From contig JACKHE010000001.1 of assembly GCA_020639135.1 (NCBI GenBank), positions 372,001-436,000 of the forward strand: a stretch of 64,000 bases of DNA, read 5' to 3'. The notes under the pieces are model-generated. The model made no database searches and was not told where the DNA came from. It saw only the letters and a program-made list of their open reading frames with translations. The translations under genes were made by a program, and so were the position numbers. Positions 58,823 through 64,000 of the stretch are shown here, piece by piece. The DNA comes from Phycisphaeraceae bacterium. Lineage in GTDB: Bacteria; Planctomycetota; Phycisphaerae; Phycisphaerales; UBA1924. Within the stretch, counting starts at the first letter, position 1, and the number at the start of each line of letters is the position of its first letter.

Positions 58823-59755
58823 ATGATCCCCAAGCCGCCGCCCCGTGAGGGCGCCCTCGGTTTCCTCTACCACCCGCCGTTCCGAGTCCAGGGCGTCTCC
58901 GTCGCCGGCGAAGCCACGAGCATCCAGGTCCCCGAGCTCGACATCTGCTTCGACATGGGCGTCTGCCCGCGCTCCGCGCTCGCCAGCAGGCACGTCGCGA
59001 TCTCCCACGGCCACATGGACCACATCGGCGGCCTAGCGTACTTCATCTCCCAGCGCCGCTTCCAGGGCATGGGCGACGCCTCGCTCCTGTGCGATGCGCG
59101 CATCGCCGGCGCCGTCAGGCGCATGCTCGCCGGCTTCAACGAGCTCGAGAACCAGGTCACCCCCTACGAGCTCACCACCCTCGAGCCCGAGCAGGAAGTC
59201 GAGATCAAGAACAACGTCGTCCTGCGCGCCTTCCACACCGAGCACACCGCCCCGTCGATGGGCTACACCGTCATCGAGAAGCGCAGCAAGCTCAAGGAGG
59301 AGTACGCCGGCCTCCCGCAGGAGAAACTCTGCGAGCTCAAGGACCGCGGCGAGCAGATCACGCGCATCCTCGACATCCCGCTCGTCGCGTTCCTGGGCGA
59401 CACCCTCCCCGGCCCGTGGCTCGTGCGCGACGACGTGCGCACCGCGAAGATCGTCATCTGCGAGTGCACGTTCCTCGAGGCCGACCACAAGGACCGCGCG
59501 GTCGTCGGCAAGCACATCCACATCGACGACATCGCCGAGTGGCTCCCCGTGCTCGAGGCCGAGATGCTCGTGCTCACGCACGTCTCGCGACGCACCAACA
59601 TGAGCTTCGCGCGCAAGCGCCTGCGCGAGGTCGTCGCCGACAGGGCGGGCCTCGACCGCGTCCAGTTCCTCATGGATTTCCGCGAAAACAAGCTCCGCTA
59701 CGACCGCCAGCTCGCCGAGGTCGAGGCCCAGAGCGCTGCGCCATCCGCCACCTGA
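58823..59755 (+). CDS. MBL-fold hydrolase, RNase Z-like
   Basis: A 310-residue metallo-beta-lactamase protein of the RNase Z type. Metal motif SHGHMDHIGG, a second His region AFHTEHTAPSMGYTV, a third Asp in FLGDTLPGP, and His in LVLTHVSRR. It lacks the long flexible arm of bacterial RNase Z trimers, so it may be a relative with another substrate rather than true tRNA 3' processing. A hairpin GCGGGG-TGAAAA-CCCCGC overlies the region 12-30 bases before the start codon. The ATG at 58823 is used. Confidence 0.8.
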   Translation: MIPKPPPREGALGFLYHPPFRVQGVSVAGEATSIQVPELDICFDMGVCPRSALASRHVAISHGHMDHIGGLAYFISQRRFQGMGDASLLCDARIAGAVRRMLAGFNELENQVTPYELTTLEPEQEVEIKNNVVLRAFHTEHTAPSMGYTVIEKRSKLKEEYAGLPQEKLCELKDRGEQITRILDIPLVAFLGDTLPGPWLVRDDVRTAKIVICECTFLEADHKDRAVVGKHIHIDDIAEWLPVLEAEMLVLTHVSRRTNMSFARKRLREVVADRAGLDRVQFLMDFRENKLRYDRQLAEVEAQSAAPSAT

Positions 59756-59795
59756 TGTCAACCCCAAAGCGCCGATCGTCCGCGCAACGTTTTGG

Positions 59796-59824
59796 TTGAC
59801 AGGTTCTGCACACCGCCCTACCTT
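59796..59824 (+). promoter_or_regulatory. Putative promoter of dnaA
   Basis: TTGACA, 17 bases, TACCTT; the -35 box matches the sigma-70 consensus exactly and the -10 box at 4 of 6 positions. It lies 168 bases before the dnaA ATG. It overlaps GACAGGTTCTGCA (59798-59810), a near-copy of the inverted repeat found downstream of dnaA. Confidence 0.5.
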
Positions 59825-59992
59825 GATCCGGTTGTGCCGCGCCGTGGTGGGACCCGCTCGGCGACGCCGAAAGAGCCTTCGTGAGAAGCCTCGAACGCGA
59901 CGCCCGGTCTTGGCGCCAAACAACGTCTGCTGTGTTTTCCTACCCCTGTCTTGTCCGCGCCCACACGCGCGTTCTTCGAAAGGCCCGGCCTC

Positions 59993-61492
59993 ATGTCCGA
60001 GTCGGATCGAAAGATCTGGACCGCTGTCCTCGCGCACCTGCGCGAAAACACGCCGGCCCTCTGCCGCAAGTGGTTCGAGGACATCGAGCCGCTCGGCATC
60101 CAGGGCGGCGCCATGGACCTCTGCACCACCCAGAACGCGCACCGCGATTACCTCGCCGGAAAGTGCGTTGACGCCTTCAACGACGCCTTCCAGCACGTCA
60201 CGGGCCACCTCGTCTCCGTCCGGTTCCTCGGGCCCCAGGAGACCGCCGAATCCAGGGGCAGGACCGGGACCGCCTCCAAGGCCGTCGGTGCGACGACCGA
60301 CGCCAACGGCGCCGCGACCGCCATCGCAGACCCGCCGGACGACCGCAACGGCTCCGTCCAGACCACCGGACCACGCCGGCCAGCCATGTCGGCCGCGTCC
60401 GCCATGTCCCCCATGACACACAGCTCCCGCCGCGCCGCGGGAGACATCGCTCTCGAGGCCGACTACACCTTTGATTCCTTCGTTCAGGGCCCCAACAACC
60501 GCCTCGCCCATGCCGCCGCGATGGCCATCTGCGAGAAACCCGGGCAGTCCTACAACCCCTTCTTCGTCCACGGCGGCTCCGGGCTCGGCAAAACCCATCT
60601 CCTCCAGGCCGTCTGCCACCGCATCATCGAAACAACCCCGTCGGTCTCAATCCTTTATATCTCCTGCGAAGGATTCACCAACCGATTCTTCGAAGCGCTC
60701 CAGTCCCAGGAGCTCGACCGATTCAAGAACCGCTTCCGAGACGTGGATGTCCTCGTAATCGATGACATCCACTTCCTCACCAAACGCGAACGCTCCCAGG
60801 AAGAGTTCTTCCACACCTTCAACGCGCTCCACCAGGCCCGCAAGCAGATCATCCTCGCCTCCGACCGCCTCCCCGCCGACATCCCGGGCCTTGAGGAACG
60901 GCTCGTCAGCCGCTTCCTCTGCGGCCTCGTCGCCCCCATCGACCCGCCGGATTATGAAACCCGTGTCGAGATCGTCCGGTCCAAGGCCCGCATGCGCGGC
61001 GCCGAGTTCCCCGACGACGTCTGCGCCCTCATCGCCGCCCGCATCGACTCCAACGTCCGCGAGCTCGAAGGCAAGATCACCAGCATCCAGATGCAGGCCT
61101 CCGTCGATCACCGGCCCATCGACATCGCTCTCGCCAGAGAAATCCTCGGGGTCACCCCCACACGCCAGCCCCGCCCGGGCGCCGGCGTCACCATCCAGGC
61201 CATCGTGGACGCCGTCACCGAGCACTTCAACGTCAACTTCGCCGCACTCCAGTCCAAGCGCCGCCAGCGCTCCATCGCCGAGCCCCGCCAGATCTGCATG
61301 TACTTCGCCCGCGAGTACACCCGCTTCTCCCTCGAGGAGATCGGCAGCTACTTCGGCGGCCGAGACCACACCACCGTCCTCCACGCCGTCAGGACCATCG
61401 CCAAGCGCCGCGAATCCGACGAGCACCTCGCCGCGGCCGTGGACCACATCCGCAGCCGCCTCGCCGGCGACCCGCCTCTCGAGGCCGCGTAA
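59993..61492 (+). CDS. dnaA: Chromosomal replication initiator protein DnaA
   Basis: AAA+ initiator that binds oriC and opens the DNA duplex, 499 residues. Domain I at the N-terminus (WTAVLAHLRENTPALCRKWFEDIEPL), a variable linker with Ala/Thr/Ser repeats, domain III with Walker A GGSGLGKTHLLQA, Walker B VLVIDDIHFL and sensor motifs (LASDRLPADIPGLEERLVSRF), and domain IV with the DnaA signature GGRDHTTVLHAVR. The linker is long and rich in Ala/Gly. The ATG at 59993 is used; a TTG at 59951 is possible. Flanking repeats suggest a nearby regulatory or origin region. Confidence 0.95.
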   Translation: MSESDRKIWTAVLAHLRENTPALCRKWFEDIEPLGIQGGAMDLCTTQNAHRDYLAGKCVDAFNDAFQHVTGHLVSVRFLGPQETAESRGRTGTASKAVGATTDANGAATAIADPPDDRNGSVQTTGPRRPAMSAASAMSPMTHSSRRAAGDIALEADYTFDSFVQGPNNRLAHAAAMAICEKPGQSYNPFFVHGGSGLGKTHLLQAVCHRIIETTPSVSILYISCEGFTNRFFEALQSQELDRFKNRFRDVDVLVIDDIHFLTKRERSQEEFFHTFNALHQARKQIILASDRLPADIPGLEERLVSRFLCGLVAPIDPPDYETRVEIVRSKARMRGAEFPDDVCALIAARIDSNVRELEGKITSIQMQASVDHRPIDIALAREILGVTPTRQPRPGAGVTIQAIVDAVTEHFNVNFAALQSKRRQRSIAEPRQICMYFAREYTRFSLEEIGSYFGGRDHTTVLHAVRTIAKRRESDEHLAAAVDHIRSRLAGDPPLEAA

Positions 61493-61525
61493 TCCCCCGC
61501 CCCCCAAAGCCAACGCTCCCGCACG

Positions 61526-61551
61526 CCCGGGAGGAGCGCGCGCATCCCGGG
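61526..61551 (+). repeat. REP-like palindrome, copy 11 (degenerate)
   Basis: CCCGGGAG, GAGCGCGCGC, ATCCCGGG, preceded by CACG. The loop is altered but the arms are intact apart from one base. Confidence 0.65.
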
Positions 61552-61626
61552 GTCCTCTCGCTCCAGCGACAGGAAAACCACCACGCGCCCACCGGCGCTC
61601 CCTCGCGCAACCCGGTGAGCCGACGT

Positions 61627-61754
61627 TGCACAACCTGTCGCCGGCGGTCGCTCACGCCCCAGGATTGCCGACACCACCCCGCCCGACACGAAGAAGCACC
61701 GCCACCAAGCGCCAGAACGCCGCAACCAGCGACACCCGAACGACAGGTTGTGCA
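61627..61754. repeat. 14-bp inverted repeat with a 100-base spacer, downstream of dnaA
   Basis: The two arms at 61627-61640 and 61741-61754 are exact reverse complements. One site in the dnaA promoter (59798-59810) matches 12 of 13 positions. These may be binding sites for a regulator or part of the origin region; no protein can be named. Confidence 0.5.
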
Positions 61755-62001
61755 GCGCCGGCCGGGTGTCGCAACCGCAGAGTCAGGCAAGAGATACGCG
61801 CGTGAGCCGCCCGGTTCTCCACCGACCGACAGCGCTTGTTCCGATGATGATGACTGGTGCGCTCTTCTCCAGAAGAAACAGCCGCACAGACCCGGCGAGC
61901 CCGGCGCCCACGCCTGGATCCAGCCGAACCTTCGGGAAAACCAGCCGGTATGATCCCGACCGGGGCCGAACCGCCGCCCCGGAACCGAAGGAACACCCAC
62001 A

Positions 62002-63084
<1,083 letters not shown>

Positions 63085-63100
63085 GCACCGTCCGGCGCGG

Positions 63101-64000
63101 TCAGCGGTCGATCGTGACCCGGGCCACGCCGGTCAGGTTGGTGATCGCGATCCAGCCCGGCTTGCCCGCCGTAGCCGGAATGATCCGCACCACGTCCGGG
63201 CCGTACTCCATCTCCATTGATGCGATCACATCGCCCCGGGCGTCGATCGCCATCAGGGCGTCCTTGACATCCTCGTTGTCGCTGGAGACCGACAACCCCA
63301 GCGCGATCTCGTCCAGACCGTCGCCGTCGAGGTCCCCGATCGAGATCCCCTGCTCGAGCGCATGGGTGTAGAGATGTTCGCCCGACTTCGCCCGCAGGGT
63401 GCGCCGCCAGACCTTCGACCCGTCCGGCCGGAACACGCCGATCGTCTGCGTCGTATCGCCCCCGTTCGAAACCCATCGCGATGTCATCACGAACCAGCAC
63501 TCCCCCCCGCCCGTCCGGATCCGGTCGAAGTAGGCGATGTTCGTGCCCGGCTCGTCCACCGTCTCAAACTCGACCGTCTCCGACGAGAAGTCGCTCCCGT
63601 CAAGGATCAGCAGCCCCGCGTTCCCGTCCACGGCGACCAGGTCCGGCACACCGTCGCGGTTCACGTCGATCACCCGCATCGCGGCCTCGAACGGCGCCGG
63701 CTGGCTCATCCCCCACCGGCTCAGCCGCTGCTGGTGGATGCGATCCTCGTTCATCCCGTCGATCAGCAGCGTCGGCGATTTCAGCTCGCGCAGCGCCTCC
63801 GCTGCGCTGATCTCCTCCCGCCGCGCGTTCACGCTCGCCTCGTCGTACAGCCGGTCGCCCTCGAGCAGCCGCGCGACCTCCTCGATCAGCGTCTCCGCCT
63901 TGATCTCCGATTTCTTCGTGTGCACGGCCTGGACGATCCCATCCGCGTCGATCACGAACAGCAGCGGGCCGTTCCCCGCGCGGAAGTCCTCGAGCAGATC
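63101..64000 (-). CDS. Redoxin-like/FG-GAP repeat protein, 5' truncated
   Basis: The frame is open to the window edge, so the N-terminus is missing. The first visible part (NGPLLFVIDADGIVQAVHTKKS) resembles the end of a thioredoxin/AhpC-TSA domain. After a helical linker (about residues 25-75) come at least two FG-GAP/VCBS-like Asp-rich loops (DVNRDGVPDLVAVDGNAGLLI and DLDGDGLDEIALGLSV), which usually fold into a beta-propeller on extracellular proteins. A redoxin-propeller combination is typical of exported planctomycete proteins. Function is unknown. Confidence 0.7.
   Translation of the reverse strand, partial: DLLEDFRAGNGPLLFVIDADGIVQAVHTKKSEIKAETLIEEVARLLEGDRLYDEASVNARREEISAAEALRELKSPTLLIDGMNEDRIHQQRLSRWGMSQPAPFEAAMRVIDVNRDGVPDLVAVDGNAGLLILDGSDFSSETVEFETVDEPGTNIAYFDRIRTGGGECWFVMTSRWVSNGGDTTQTIGVFRPDGSKVWRRTLRAKSGEHLYTHALEQGISIGDLDGDGLDEIALGLSVSSDNEDVKDALMAIDARGDVIASMEMEYGPDVVRIIPATAGKPGWIAITNLTGVARVTIDR

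Larger units (their letters stand above)
61493..62001. other. Intergenic region downstream of dnaA with repeats
   Basis: 509 bases with no convincing gene. It holds the palindrome copy 11 at 61526-61551 and a perfect 14-bp inverted repeat: TGCACAACCTGTCG at 61627-61640 and CGACAGGTTGTGCA at 61741-61754. A near-match (GACAGGTTCTGCA) lies in the dnaA promoter. No classical DnaA box (TTATNCACA) was seen; TTCTCCACC near 61816 matches it at 7 of 9 positions. Confidence 0.5.

Noticed and set aside
61615..61953. 112-codon plus-strand frame between dnaA and moxR.
   Set aside because: Composition like noncoding read-through and it contains the inverted repeat; no Shine-Dalgarno.

Overview
The window is very GC-rich, and its genes use C or G at most third codon positions. 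Its gene complement points to a planctomycete, most likely class Phycisphaerae. The evidence is: exported proteins ending in EF-hand/dockerin-like repeats with a TADLGILL-type core; a signal peptidase I with a very large internal insertion; a PSP1 protein with a Gly/Arg tail; a HYExAFE-like protein; a pseudopilin operon; LptF/G and Mla outer-membrane systems; and a flagellin. This assignment is inference from gene content. No rRNA or tRNA gene is visible to confirm it.

Layout. 1-5.6 kb: truncated comEC, a lipoprotein and carB. 5.6-8.6 kb: acyltransferase, ruvA, mannose-1-phosphate guanylyltransferase and a small ORF. 8.6-12.3 kb (minus): ALDH7, mlaF and mlaD. 12.3-16.2 kb: an odd membrane-protein/prepilin fusion ORF, a small exported protein and a metal P-type ATPase. 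16.3-22.2 kb: hotdog thioesterase, an isolated nuoG, hisS, a REP-associated tyrosine transposase (RAYT) bracketed by four palindromes, and lepB. 22.2-29.1 kb (minus): PSP1 protein, three small exported proteins, HYExAFE-like protein and four secretion/pilus genes. 29.4-36.8 kb: LptF/G permease, Rrf2 regulator, 6-phosphofructokinase, a large dockerin-tagged exported protein and flagellin. 36.9-42.7 kb: gatB, a ketosynthase-like chain-length-factor candidate, a degenerate GxxExxY protein, an intact ketosynthase and a membrane protein. 42.6-50 kb: dnaE, a small membrane protein, a class IV aminotransferase, a membrane protein and a degenerate ApgM-like protein. 50-57.7 kb: alpha/beta hydrolase, gatA, gatC and two paralogous pentaheme cytochromes with dockerin-like tails. 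57.8-64 kb: a TVP38-family protein, an RNase Z-like MBL protein, dnaA, moxR and a truncated redoxin/FG-GAP protein.

The most distinctive system is the RAYT gene at 19.9-20.4 kb together with a dispersed palindrome family. Eleven copies share arms of the type CCCGGGAT/ATCCCGGG around a GAGCGCAGCGA loop, usually preceded by ACG. Four of these bracket the RAYT gene, and seven more lie between other genes across the window. Two further hairpin types keep the AGCGNAGC core but have different arms. Several elements overlap gene ends and supply stop codons.

Other points of interest are the pentaheme cytochrome-dockerin pair, which share a matching promoter-like arrangement; the KS/CLF-like pair separated by a nuclease-fold protein that lacks catalytic residues; an alpha/beta hydrolase with Asp in the usual nucleophilic Ser position; a phosphoglycerate-mutase homologue without its metal ligands; and a 14-bp inverted repeat downstream of dnaA.
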